Source of the DNA: Aquipseudomonas alcaligenes
Lineage (GTDB): Bacteria; Pseudomonadota; Gammaproteobacteria; Pseudomonadales; Pseudomonadaceae
Length of the DNA stretch: 64,000 nt
Assembly: GCF_900156545.1 (NCBI RefSeq)
Contig: NZ_FTNW01000002.1
Coordinates: 744,001 to 808,000, forward strand
Direction: 5' to 3'
This document shows, in pieces, positions 21,050-29,940 of this stretch. The notes under the pieces were generated by a model, which saw nothing but the letters and a program-made list of their open reading frames with translations, did no database searches and was not told the DNA's origin. Made by a program: the position numbers and the translations under genes. Position 1 is the stretch's first letter, and every line of letters begins with the position of its first letter.

Positions 21050-21316
21050 TCAGCGCAGCTGGCTGTCCTTGCTGCCGCGCCGGTTGTAGCCGCTGAACGC
21101 GGCCTGCTCGCGGTCATGTACTGCCTGGCAGTTCATGCACAGGCGCACGCCCGGCACCGCCTGGCGCCGCGCCTCGGGAATGGGCGCATCGCACTCGGCA
21201 CACTTCATCAGGCTCTCGCCGCGCGGCAACTGGCTACGCGCACGGGCGATGGCCTCTTCGATGCTGCTGTCGATCTGCTCCTGCACCGCACCGTCATTGG
21301 TCCAACCTCCGGCCAT
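21050..21316 (-). CDS. DksA/TraR family C4 zinc-finger protein (YbiI-like)
   Basis: An 88-residue protein: a short helical N-terminus (QEQIDSSIEEAIARARSQLP) and a C4 zinc finger made of CAECDAPIPEAR and CMNCQ. It lacks the long coiled coil of DksA and matches the small YbiI/TraR-like group, some of which bind the RNA polymerase secondary channel; the role of this one is unknown. GGAGG five bases upstream favours ATG 21316 over the in-frame GTG at 21328. It converges on ureC with 13 bases between stops. Confidence 0.85.
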   Translation of the reverse strand: MAGGWTNDGAVQEQIDSSIEEAIARARSQLPRGESLMKCAECDAPIPEARRQAVPGVRLCMNCQAVHDREQAAFSGYNRRGSKDSQLR

Positions 21317-21393
21317 GGGCACCTCCACACCGTCGTATCTCCGGCAGGTATGCGCGCGTCAGGCCGGGAATGCAAGCTGGCACGGGCTGCCGG

Positions 21394-22257
21394 TTACTCC
21401 TTGACGTTCATGTACTCGCGGGCCCAGACGATGTAGTCCTCGGGCTGGGTGTACTTGTGTGTCAGCTCGGTGGCGTTAAGGTCGCTGGCCGCGATGCCGC
21501 GCTGCTCGCGCAGGCAGTCGTAGGTCGCCTTGATCGCCGCGAAATAGGCGGCATGCCCGTCGACCACGATGCGTACGCCGAGGCTGGCCAGGCGCGCATC
21601 GTCACGTAGCGAGGGATTGCCATAGCTCACCAGCATCAGCGGCACACTGAGGTTCTGCGCGATCGCCTCAAGGTGCTCGAAGTCCCGCACGCCGACCATG
21701 CAGATGCCATCGGCGCCAGCTGCCTGGTAGGCGCGGGTGCGGCGGATCACCTCATCCAGATCAAGCACACCGGCATGCGTACGCGCGATGATGGCCAGGT
21801 CCGGATCGACACGCGCCTCCAGCGCTGCGCGGATCTTGCCCACACCCTCGTCGACACCGATCAGGTCGGTGGACTTGCGGCCAAACTGCGCCGGCAACAG
21901 GGTGTCCTCGAGCGTCAGGGCGGCCACGCCAGCACGCTCCAGTTCGACCACCGTGCGCATGACATTGAGCGCGTTGCCATAACCGTGGTCGGCATCGGCG
22001 ATGACGGGCAGGCGCGCTACCCGGCCAATGCGCGTGGCCTGCTCGACGAACTCGCTAAGGGTGATCAGGGCGAAGTCCGGCGCAGCCAGAACTTGTAGTG
22101 AAGCTACAGAACCGCCCAGGATTCCAACTTCGAACCCTAAGTCAGCGGCAATCCTGGCAGACATCGGATCGAACACCGAGGCCGTGTGATAACAGGCGTT
22201 TGACGCCATAAGCGCTCGAAATTGCGCTCGAAGATCGTGATGAGAGGCTCTTTGCAT
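21394..22257 (-). CDS. Oxaloacetate decarboxylase of the PEP mutase/isocitrate lyase superfamily
   Basis: A 287-residue TIM-barrel enzyme with the superfamily metal-binding pattern ([35 protein letters not shown]). Length and sequence fit the P. aeruginosa PA4872-type oxaloacetate decarboxylase, which lacks the lyase cysteine loop. ATG 22257 gives the conserved start [17 protein letters not shown]; an in-frame extension to 22326 would run through the operator repeats. Three TGTAG-N5-CTACA palindromes lie in and upstream of the gene and suggest dedicated repression. Confidence 0.88.
   Translation of the reverse strand: MQRASHHDLRAQFRALMASNACYHTASVFDPMSARIAADLGFEVGILGGSVASLQVLAAPDFALITLSEFVEQATRIGRVARLPVIADADHGYGNALNVMRTVVELERAGVAALTLEDTLLPAQFGRKSTDLIGVDEGVGKIRAALEARVDPDLAIIARTHAGVLDLDEVIRRTRAYQAAGADGICMVGVRDFEHLEAIAQNLSVPLMLVSYGNPSLRDDARLASLGVRIVVDGHAAYFAAIKATYDCLREQRGIAASDLNATELTHKYTQPEDYIVWAREYMNVKE
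22094..22108. promoter_or_regulatory. Internal operator-like palindrome TGTAG-N5-CTACA
   Basis: TGTAGTGAAGCTACA lies about 150 bases inside the oxaloacetate decarboxylase coding region. It matches the two upstream copies in both five-base arms and spacer length, so it may be the auxiliary site of a DNA-looping repressor. Confidence 0.6.
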
Positions 22258-22300
22258 GGAAGGCGTTCTACTGAATCGTTTCTGTTCTGCAGGCAGATTA

Positions 22301-22315
22301 TGTAGCAAAACTACA
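22301..22315. promoter_or_regulatory. Upstream operator-like palindrome 1
   Basis: TGTAGCAAAACTACA is a perfect TGTAG/CTACA inverted repeat 44 bases upstream of the oxaloacetate decarboxylase start, within the likely promoter. The next copy begins 25 bases further upstream. Confidence 0.7.
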
Positions 22316-22325
22316 AGCCACGTCA

Positions 22326-22340
22326 TGTAGTAAAACTACA
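22326..22340. promoter_or_regulatory. Upstream operator-like palindrome 2
   Basis: TGTAGTAAAACTACA differs from the first upstream palindrome by one spacer base. Start-to-start spacing is 25 bases, about two and a half helical turns. The cognate regulator is not recognised. Confidence 0.7.
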
Positions 22341-22410
22341 GAATGCCGAGAGCCGCGTCATTGCCTGTGGCGCACACCTTAACCTGCCCGCGAAACAGCA
22401 GGCAGCACTC

Positions 22411-23151
22411 CTAGGGTTGCGCCGTTTTCGGCAGCCAGCGACCCTGGATACCGCGCAGGGTGCCGTCCCGATGCATGCCATCAAGCTCGCGCTGCCATTG
22501 CGCCACCAGCGCTGGCGAGGTCAGTGGGGAAAAGGCGATGTAGTAGTCGGACTGCATGAAGGCCAGGTGTGCCTGCACCTCCTCCGGCGTCAGCCCGCCA
22601 CTGGCCAGCTCCTCGCGCAAGGTCAGGTCTTCGGTGGCAATCAGCTTGACCCTGCCATGCTTGAGCATGGTCACCATCTGCTTCGAGCCCGGGACACCAT
22701 AGAGATTGTTGAAGCCCATGCGTTCGAGCGTCTCGTAGGTGTACCACTGCTTGGGCAGGGCCACTGTGCCGGCACGTGCGGCATCCTCCAGGGTGTCGAT
22801 GCGCAGGTTACTGGCCTTCAGCGAGTAGAACCTGGTGTTTCCCTGCAGGATGGGACCAACCCACTGGAACAGTGACTCACGCTCGGCCGTGCGCACGACG
22901 GAGAAGAGACCGGTATCGACGTCGCTTTTGGCCAGCGTGTAGGCACGCGTCCAGGGCAGCAACTCTATGGTGGCCTGGCTACCCGTGCGCCGAATGAGTT
23001 CTCGTACCACTTCCACCGAGTAGCCATCAGGCTGGCCATCACGCAGGAAACTGGTCGGCGGCGCCTCCTCCGTCAGCAGCCGCAACTCCGCAGCTGCCAG
23101 CACGGGCAACAGCGCGCAATACATCAGCCAAAACCGAACCAGTCTCCGCAT
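22411..23151 (-). CDS. Periplasmic solute-binding protein, family 3 type
   Basis: A 246-residue secreted protein: signal peptide MRRLVRFWLMYCALLPVLAAA then a two-lobed amino-acid-binding fold (LRLLTEEAPPTSFLRDGQPDGYSVEVVRELIRRTG; LDGMHRDGTLRGIQGRW). No permease or ATPase gene is next to it, so it may be an orphan binding protein, a sensor component, or of the ABC-like type that pseudomonads carry in many copies. The ligand is unknown. The 235-base gap on its 5' side is shared with the divergent yegD-type gene; no clear promoter elements were assigned there. Confidence 0.85.
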   Translation of the reverse strand: MRRLVRFWLMYCALLPVLAAAELRLLTEEAPPTSFLRDGQPDGYSVEVVRELIRRTGSQATIELLPWTRAYTLAKSDVDTGLFSVVRTAERESLFQWVGPILQGNTRFYSLKASNLRIDTLEDAARAGTVALPKQWYTYETLERMGFNNLYGVPGSKQMVTMLKHGRVKLIATEDLTLREELASGGLTPEEVQAHLAFMQSDYYIAFSPLTSPALVAQWQRELDGMHRDGTLRGIQGRWLPKTAQP

Positions 23152-23386
23152 CCGCCGACTCCTCCCCGTGCCATTCAGCCTAGCTCAGGCCGGGCAACAT
23201 GCCCGCGCACCGTAGCCTCTGGGCCTCGTCAAAGGCGGAACGGCGCTGGAACCATGCCAGCAATACGCAGCTGCCTGCGCCCGGGTCTCCCAGACATCTT
23301 GGCGTGCACCAGGATTCCCGACGATTGCCTGCACAAGGCAGCATGCACTCGCATAGAATGCGCGGCCGTTTTTTCCGGAGCGCAGC

Positions 23387-24652
23387 ATGAATCCGTCCCG
23401 TCCCGCCAATGCCCTGGGTATCGACTTCGGTACCTCCAACTCCACCGTCGGCTGGTGGCGACCAGGCATGGAGCCGTTGCTGGCACTGGAAGACGGCAAG
23501 ATCACCCTGCCTTCGGTGATCTTCTTCAACACCGAGGAGCGCCGTCCGGTTTATGGTCGCCAGGCCCTGCACGAATACCTGGAAGGCTATGAAGGGCGCC
23601 TGATGCGCGCACTGAAAAGCCTGCTCGGCTCCAAGCTGCTGAAAAGCGAAACCACCGTACTGGGCAGCGCCCTGCCCTTTCGCGATCTGCTCGGCTTCTT
23701 CATCGGCGAGCTGAAAAAGCGCGCCGAGAGCCAGGCCGAGCGCGAATTCGAACAAGTGGTGCTGGGCCGCCCGGTGTTCTTCGTCGACGATGATCCACTC
23801 GCCGATGCCGAGGCCGCCAACACCCTGCTGGCAGTGGCGCACAAACTCGGCTTCAAGGACGTGTCCTTCCAGTTCGAGCCGATCGCCGCGGCCTTCGACT
23901 ACGAGCGCACGATCCAACGCGAGGAGCTGGTGCTGATCGTCGACATCGGCGGCGGTACCTCGGACTTCTCCCTGGTGCGCCTGGCCCCGCAGCGTCGCGA
24001 GCTGAATGAGCGCCAGGATGACATCCTCGCCACCGGCGGTGTGCACATCGGCGGTACCGACTTCGACAAGCAGCTGAGCCTGGACGGGGTGATGCCGCTG
24101 TTCGGCTACGGCAGCCGGATGAAGAGCGACGCGCTGATGCCCACCAGCCACCACCTCAACCTGGCCACCTGGCACACCATCAACGCGGTGTACGCGCAGA
24201 AAGCCCAGCTGGCGCTGAAGAGCATGCGCTACGACATCGTCGATCCAACCGGCGTCGACCGCCTGCTGCGCCTCACCGAGCAACGCGCCGGCCACTGGCT
24301 GGCGATGCAGGTGGAAGAGGCGAAGATCGCCCTGACCGAGCAGGACAGCCACCGCATCGACCTGACACGCATCGAGGATGACCTGCAGGTGCTGCTCGAC
24401 CGGCCGCTGTTCGACCAGGCCATCGACGGCCTGCTGCAGCGCATCCGCGCCGGCGTCGACGAGCTGCTGAATCGCGCCGGCGTGCGCCATGCCGAGGTCG
24501 ACACGATCTTCTTCACCGGCGGCTCCAGCAGCGTACCGGCCCTGCGCCAGAGCGTCGCCGCCCTGTTGCCCAACGCCCGCGCCACCGAGGGCAACAGCTT
24601 CGGCAGCATCGGCAGCGGCCTGGCCATCGAAGCCGCGCGTCGTTACGGCTGA
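23387..24652 (+). CDS. Hsp70 family chaperone-like ATPase (YegD type)
   Basis: A 421-residue protein covering only the Hsp70 nucleotide-binding domain. It has phosphate loop 1 (LGIDFGTSNSTVGWW), phosphate loop 2 (LIVDIGGGTSDFSLVRL) and the adenosine motif (IFFTGGSSSVPALRQSV). The C-terminal peptide-binding domain and lid of DnaK are missing, as in E. coli YegD, so it probably does not fold clients in the usual way; its partner is unknown. It is divergent from the solute-binding protein gene and followed 77 bases later by a small lipoprotein gene. Confidence 0.9.
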   Translation: MNPSRPANALGIDFGTSNSTVGWWRPGMEPLLALEDGKITLPSVIFFNTEERRPVYGRQALHEYLEGYEGRLMRALKSLLGSKLLKSETTVLGSALPFRDLLGFFIGELKKRAESQAEREFEQVVLGRPVFFVDDDPLADAEAANTLLAVAHKLGFKDVSFQFEPIAAAFDYERTIQREELVLIVDIGGGTSDFSLVRLAPQRRELNERQDDILATGGVHIGGTDFDKQLSLDGVMPLFGYGSRMKSDALMPTSHHLNLATWHTINAVYAQKAQLALKSMRYDIVDPTGVDRLLRLTEQRAGHWLAMQVEEAKIALTEQDSHRIDLTRIEDDLQVLLDRPLFDQAIDGLLQRIRAGVDELLNRAGVRHAEVDTIFFTGGSSSVPALRQSVAALLPNARATEGNSFGSIGSGLAIEAARRYG

Positions 24653-24729
24653 GCCGTTGGCGCGCCCGGCTGCTGCACGCCAACGCCGGGCGCGCTAGGG
24701 TTAGCCTTCGCCCACTTACGGAGATCGCC

Positions 24730-24927
24730 ATGCGCAATGCCCTGCTTCTCGCCAGCCTGCTCGCCCTCGCCGCCTGCGACGGCGGCGCGGCCACTGCCAC
24801 CACCGCCAAGCTGCAAGCCGACAAGGCGCAGCAGGCCCAGCAGCAGATGGAGCAGCTCAAGCAGCAGATCGATCAGGTCAATGCCCAGAGCCAGCAACGC
24901 CTGCAGGAGCAGCTGGACCAGCAGTGA
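24730..24927 (+). CDS. Small lipoprotein with a glutamine-rich coiled coil
   Basis: A 65-residue precursor. The signal ends in a lipobox (LALAACDG, Cys16), and the mature part is a continuous helix with many Gln, Lys and Glu (QQAQQQMEQLKQQIDQVNAQ), likely a short coiled coil on the outer membrane, loosely recalling Lpp-type proteins although no terminal lysine-arginine anchor is seen (it ends DQQ). ATG 24730 has CGGAG seven bases upstream. Function unknown. Confidence 0.8.
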   Translation: MRNALLLASLLALAACDGGAATATTAKLQADKAQQAQQQMEQLKQQIDQVNAQSQQRLQEQLDQQ

Positions 24928-24952
24928 AGCCGTGCGCCAGAGCAGTCCCGCA

Positions 24953-25014
24953 GTAGCCCGGAGGCAATCCGGAGGGCGGTACTGCCTGCTTCCCGGATTG
25001 CATCCGAGCTACGA
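24953..25014. repeat. Degenerate REP palindrome, GTAGCCCGGA family
   Basis: GTAGCCCGGAGGCAATCCGG at 24953-24972 is imperfectly mirrored by TCCCGGATTGCATCCGAGCT ending at about 25012. It is the same family as the perfect copy at 4985-5039 but has several arm mismatches and a longer loop. Confidence 0.8.
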
Positions 25015-25029
25015 CAGGGTTAGTGCAAC

Positions 25030-25060
25030 AAAAAGGCCGGGCAAATGCCCGGCCTTTTTA
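25030..25060. terminator. Bidirectional terminator between the lipoprotein gene and lptG
   Basis: A nine-base stem GGCCGGGCA/TGCCCGGCC with an AA loop is flanked by a run of A on the left and T on the right, so it can end both the plus-strand lipoprotein transcript and the minus-strand lptFG transcript. The lptG stop lies just beyond. Confidence 0.9.
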
Positions 25061-25074
25061 TTGGCTCAGCCTAA

Positions 25075-26136
25075 TCAGGCGGCGCGGCGCAACAGGAAGA
25101 AGCCAGCCAAGGCACAGATCCCCGCCGGCACCACCACGGCCAGCAGCGGCGAGAAGCCGAACACCAGGCTGGACGGCCCCAGCAGGTCCTGGGCGATGCG
25201 GAACACGAAGCCCACCAGCACGCCGGTGAACACGCGCTGGCCAAGTGTCACCGAGCGCAACGGGCCGAAGATGAAGGAGATCGCCATCAGCACCAGCGCG
25301 GCGGTCACCAGCGGCTGCAGCACCTTGGTCCAGAACGCCAGCCAGTAGCTGCCATTGCTCAGCCCCTGCTCACCCAGGTAATGGATATAGCGCCACAAAC
25401 CGCTGATCGACAGCGCATCCGGCGCCAGCACCACGGTGCCGAGCAGCTGCGGCGTGAGCTCGATGTCCCAGCGCTGACTGTCGGCCTGCTGCACCTCGGT
25501 GCGCTTGTCGTGAAACAGGGTGGTCTTCACCTCTTCCAGCTGCCAGTGGTCGCCCTGGTACTGGGCGCGACGGGCGAAGCTGGCGGCTTGCAGCTTGCGC
25601 TGTTCGTCGAACTGGTAACGGGTCACGCCGATCAGCTTGCCGCCCGGCTGCACGGCGTTGATGTGCACGTACTCCTGGCCCTGGCGATGCCACAGGCCAT
25701 GCCTGGAACTCTGCGCCTCGCCGCCGCCCTGGGCCAGAGACCGATGGGCCTGGGCCTGGTTCTCGCTCCAGGGCGCCAGGTACTCGCCGATCAGCACGCC
25801 GACCAGCATCAGCACCAGCATGGGCTTCATGACCGCCCAGACGATGCGCCCGACCGACACGCCAGCAGCGCGCATGATGGTCAGTTCGCTGTTGCTGGCC
25901 AGGCTGCCGAGGCCGATCAGGCAGCCGATCAGCGCGGCCATCGGCAGCATTTCGTAGGCGCGCCGCGGCAGGGTCAGCACCACATAGATCAGTGCCTCCA
26001 GGGTGCCGTAGCTATCGCTGAGGTCGCCCAGCTCGTCGATGAAGGCAAACAACAGGGCCAGGCCGACGATGATGCCGAGTACCGAGAGGATGGCCAGGAA
26101 GACACTGGTACCGATATAGCGGTCGAGCTTATGCAT
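25075..26136 (-). CDS. lptG: LPS export permease LptG
   Basis: Inner-membrane half of the LptB2FG exporter that extracts lipopolysaccharide for delivery to LptC, A and D; 353 aa. N-terminal helix HKLDRYIGTSVFLAILSVLGIIVGLALLFAFIDELGD, two further TM helices, a periplasmic beta-jellyroll (about 130-270) and three C-terminal TM helices are recognisable. ATG 26136 overlaps the lptF stop by eight bases (ATGCATAA). The ATPase gene lptB is not in the window. Confidence 0.94.
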   Translation of the reverse strand: MHKLDRYIGTSVFLAILSVLGIIVGLALLFAFIDELGDLSDSYGTLEALIYVVLTLPRRAYEMLPMAALIGCLIGLGSLASNSELTIMRAAGVSVGRIVWAVMKPMLVLMLVGVLIGEYLAPWSENQAQAHRSLAQGGGEAQSSRHGLWHRQGQEYVHINAVQPGGKLIGVTRYQFDEQRKLQAASFARRAQYQGDHWQLEEVKTTLFHDKRTEVQQADSQRWDIELTPQLLGTVVLAPDALSISGLWRYIHYLGEQGLSNGSYWLAFWTKVLQPLVTAALVLMAISFIFGPLRSVTLGQRVFTGVLVGFVFRIAQDLLGPSSLVFGFSPLLAVVVPAGICALAGFFLLRRAA

Positions 26137-27262
26137 GGGCCATCTCCTTGACTGCACGGCGACTGGCCAGCTTGAGTTTCATCGGTTGCCAGAGGAACAG
26201 TGCGGCGCCGATCAGCAGGAACAACGCGTGCACCCACCACAGGCCCAGCTCCATGGGAATCTTGCCCTTGTCCAGCTGGCCGCGCGCGCCGATCAACAGC
26301 GCCAGGTAGGCCATATACAGCAGGATTGCCGGCAACAGCTTGAGGAAGCGGCCCTGGCGCGGATTGACCCGTGCCAGCGGCACCGCCAGCAGGGTGACGA
26401 TGAATACCAGCAGCGGAATGGACAGGCGCCACTGCAGCTCGGCCTGGTAGCGCGGTTCGTCACTGCCGATCAGCTCGCGGGTGGGGATCGCTTCGCGCTC
26501 GCCGATCTCGGCGCTGACGCTGGGCTTGGGCAGCAGCACGCCGTGGGTTTCGTAACGGGTGGCACGGTAGTCAGCCTGGCCGGGGTTGCCGTCGTAGCGG
26601 TAACCGTTCTCCAGGATCAGGTAGCGGCTGCCGTCGGGCTGGATCACCTGCCGCCCCTTCTCGGCCACCAGCACGGTGATGCCACTCTGCTTCGGCTTCT
26701 CACCCTCGACCTGGCGCTGCATGCGCTTCTCGCTGATGAACACGCCGGCCAGCTGGCCACGGTCGTCGGATAGGCCCTCGGTGTAGGTCACCCGCGAGCC
26801 GTCCTTCATCGCCTGGAAACGCCCCGGCACCAGGGTGTCGAACTCGGTCATGGCGTCCTGCTGGTTGAAGATCTTCGCCACTTCTGCCACGCCCTGCGGC
26901 GCCAGGCCCAGGCTCAGCCAGGCGACGATCACGGCGACGATGGCGGCCGGCGCCATGCTGTAGCCGAGCAGGCGGCGGTTGCTCATGCCGGTGGCGGACA
27001 GCACGGTCATCTCGCTGTCCAGGTACAGGCGCCCGTAGGCCAGCAGGATGCCGAGGAACAGGCCCAGCGGCAGGATCAGCTGGAGGAAACCGGGCATGCG
27101 GTAGCCCATGATCAGGAACAGCACGCTCGGGTCCAGCACTCCCTGTGCGGCCTGGGCCAGATACTTGATGAAACGCCCGCTCATGATGATCACCAGCAGC
27201 ACGGCGCTCACGGCGCTGAGGGTCACCAGCACTTCGCGGGACAGATAACGGAAGACGATCAA
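26129..27262 (-). CDS. lptF: LPS export permease LptF
   Basis: Partner permease of LptG, 377 aa, with the start IVFRYLSREVLVTLSAVSAVLLVIIMSGRFIKYLAQAAQG, a periplasmic beta-jellyroll region and C-terminal TM helices (LLVFIVTLLAVPLARVNPRQGRF). The start is TTG at 27262, eight bases after GGAG, which gives the family-typical N-terminus; another in-frame TTG at 27298 would add a non-conserved 12-residue leader. It is divergent from pepA across about 140 bases that must hold both promoters. Confidence 0.93.
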   Translation of the reverse strand: MIVFRYLSREVLVTLSAVSAVLLVIIMSGRFIKYLAQAAQGVLDPSVLFLIMGYRMPGFLQLILPLGLFLGILLAYGRLYLDSEMTVLSATGMSNRRLLGYSMAPAAIVAVIVAWLSLGLAPQGVAEVAKIFNQQDAMTEFDTLVPGRFQAMKDGSRVTYTEGLSDDRGQLAGVFISEKRMQRQVEGEKPKQSGITVLVAEKGRQVIQPDGSRYLILENGYRYDGNPGQADYRATRYETHGVLLPKPSVSAEIGEREAIPTRELIGSDEPRYQAELQWRLSIPLLVFIVTLLAVPLARVNPRQGRFLKLLPAILLYMAYLALLIGARGQLDKGKIPMELGLWWVHALFLLIGAALFLWQPMKLKLASRRAVKEMAHA

Positions 27263-27356
27263 ACCGGACGCTCCAGGGTTGTCAGGCTCAGGCGGCAACG
27301 CTCACACTAGCCGCACTCGGTTGCACGGCCCGCCACGGCGGACCTCGAAAAAATAG

Positions 27357-28892
<1,536 letters not shown>

Positions 28893-28900
28893 CCCGGCCC

Positions 28901-29317
28901 ATGCGCGTCGAATTCTACGTGCTCTCCAGCGCCACGCCGGACGGCCGCCTGCGCGCGGCCTGCCAGCTGGCCGCCAAGGCCTGGAAAGCCGGCCTGCCGG
29001 TGTTCCTGCGCGGCGCCGACCAGGCGCAGTGCGAGGAGCTCGACCGGCTGCTGTGGAGCTTCCGCCCGGAATCCTTCATCCCCCACGGCCTGCACGAGGA
29101 AGATGCGCAGGCTCCGGTGGTGATCGGCCTGGACCAGGAGCCGGCGCAGGCTGGCGGCGTGCTGCTCAACCTGCACCCGCAATTGTCGCCGCACCTGGCC
29201 CGGTTCAATCGGGTGATCGAGATCGTCAACCAGGAGCCGGCGCTGCTGGCCCAGTGTCGCGAGAATTTCCGCCAGTACCGCCAGCTGGGTCACGCCCCGC
29301 AGCGCGTCGAGCTGTGA
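28901..29317 (+). CDS. holC: DNA polymerase III chi subunit
   Basis: A 138-residue clamp-loader accessory protein that links the polymerase III holoenzyme to SSB through the psi subunit. The start RVEFYVLSSATPDGRLRAACQLAAKAWKAGLPVFLRG and later PHGLHEEDAQAPVVIG fit HolC. The order pepA-holC-(small gene)-valS is standard in Pseudomonas. A probable psi gene is at 58266-59054. Confidence 0.93.
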   Translation: MRVEFYVLSSATPDGRLRAACQLAAKAWKAGLPVFLRGADQAQCEELDRLLWSFRPESFIPHGLHEEDAQAPVVIGLDQEPAQAGGVLLNLHPQLSPHLARFNRVIEIVNQEPALLAQCRENFRQYRQLGHAPQRVEL

Positions 29318-29390
29318 AATGCAGCGCATTCTCGAAATAGCCCGCCACAGAGCGTAGAATCGGCCGCCTCGGCCACCTTCCCCGCCCGCA

Positions 29391-29852
29391 ATGCCCATGG
29401 ACAGTTCCAAACCACCAAAGCCCGATCTCCTGCTGGATGACCTGGAAGCCATCCGCCAGCTGCTGGAGAAGGAGCAACTGGAACCGCCGCTGCTGACCGA
29501 AACACTGGACGATGACCTGCAGATTCCCGTGCTGTCGGAGATCATCGAACCGGGCCCGGACGCACCGGCCGCCGCGCCGCTGGCCGCGGTAAACCTGTCC
29601 TATCCGGTGCAACCCGCCGTTGCACCGCCCCAGCCCCCGCGCCCTGCGCCGGCAACCCCCAGCGCCGCGAGCATCGGCAGCACCGTGCAGCAGAGCCTGG
29701 CGGCCCAGAGCAAACTGGACGCCGAGCTGCGCGCCGCTGCTCAACTGATCCTGCAGGATGTGATCGACGACTTCGTGCCGCAGATCGAGGCCGAGCTCAA
29801 GCGCCGCCTAGACGCCCGCCTGGACCGCCTGCTCAAGCAGCCCAAAGCCTAG
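29391..29852 (+). CDS. Conserved hypothetical protein between holC and valS
   Basis: A 153-residue protein (151 if the second ATG at 29397 is used). Residues 1-60 are acidic, with [27 protein letters not shown]; residues 65-95 are Pro/Ala-rich and probably unstructured; residues 100-150 form an amphipathic helix rich in Arg and Leu ([23 protein letters not shown]). Neither start has a clear Shine-Dalgarno. Homologues occupy the same place in other pseudomonads, but the function is not known to me. It could serve replication or translation from context only. Confidence 0.75.
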   Translation: MPMDSSKPPKPDLLLDDLEAIRQLLEKEQLEPPLLTETLDDDLQIPVLSEIIEPGPDAPAAAPLAAVNLSYPVQPAVAPPQPPRPAPATPSAASIGSTVQQSLAAQSKLDAELRAAAQLILQDVIDDFVPQIEAELKRRLDARLDRLLKQPKA

Positions 29853-29940
29853 CCATACGGCGGCCAGTGGCCCGCGGGTGGCGCCAGCCGTTATACTCGG
29901 CGGCTTTCCCGCTCAGTTGCCAATACGGTCCCGCCGACTC

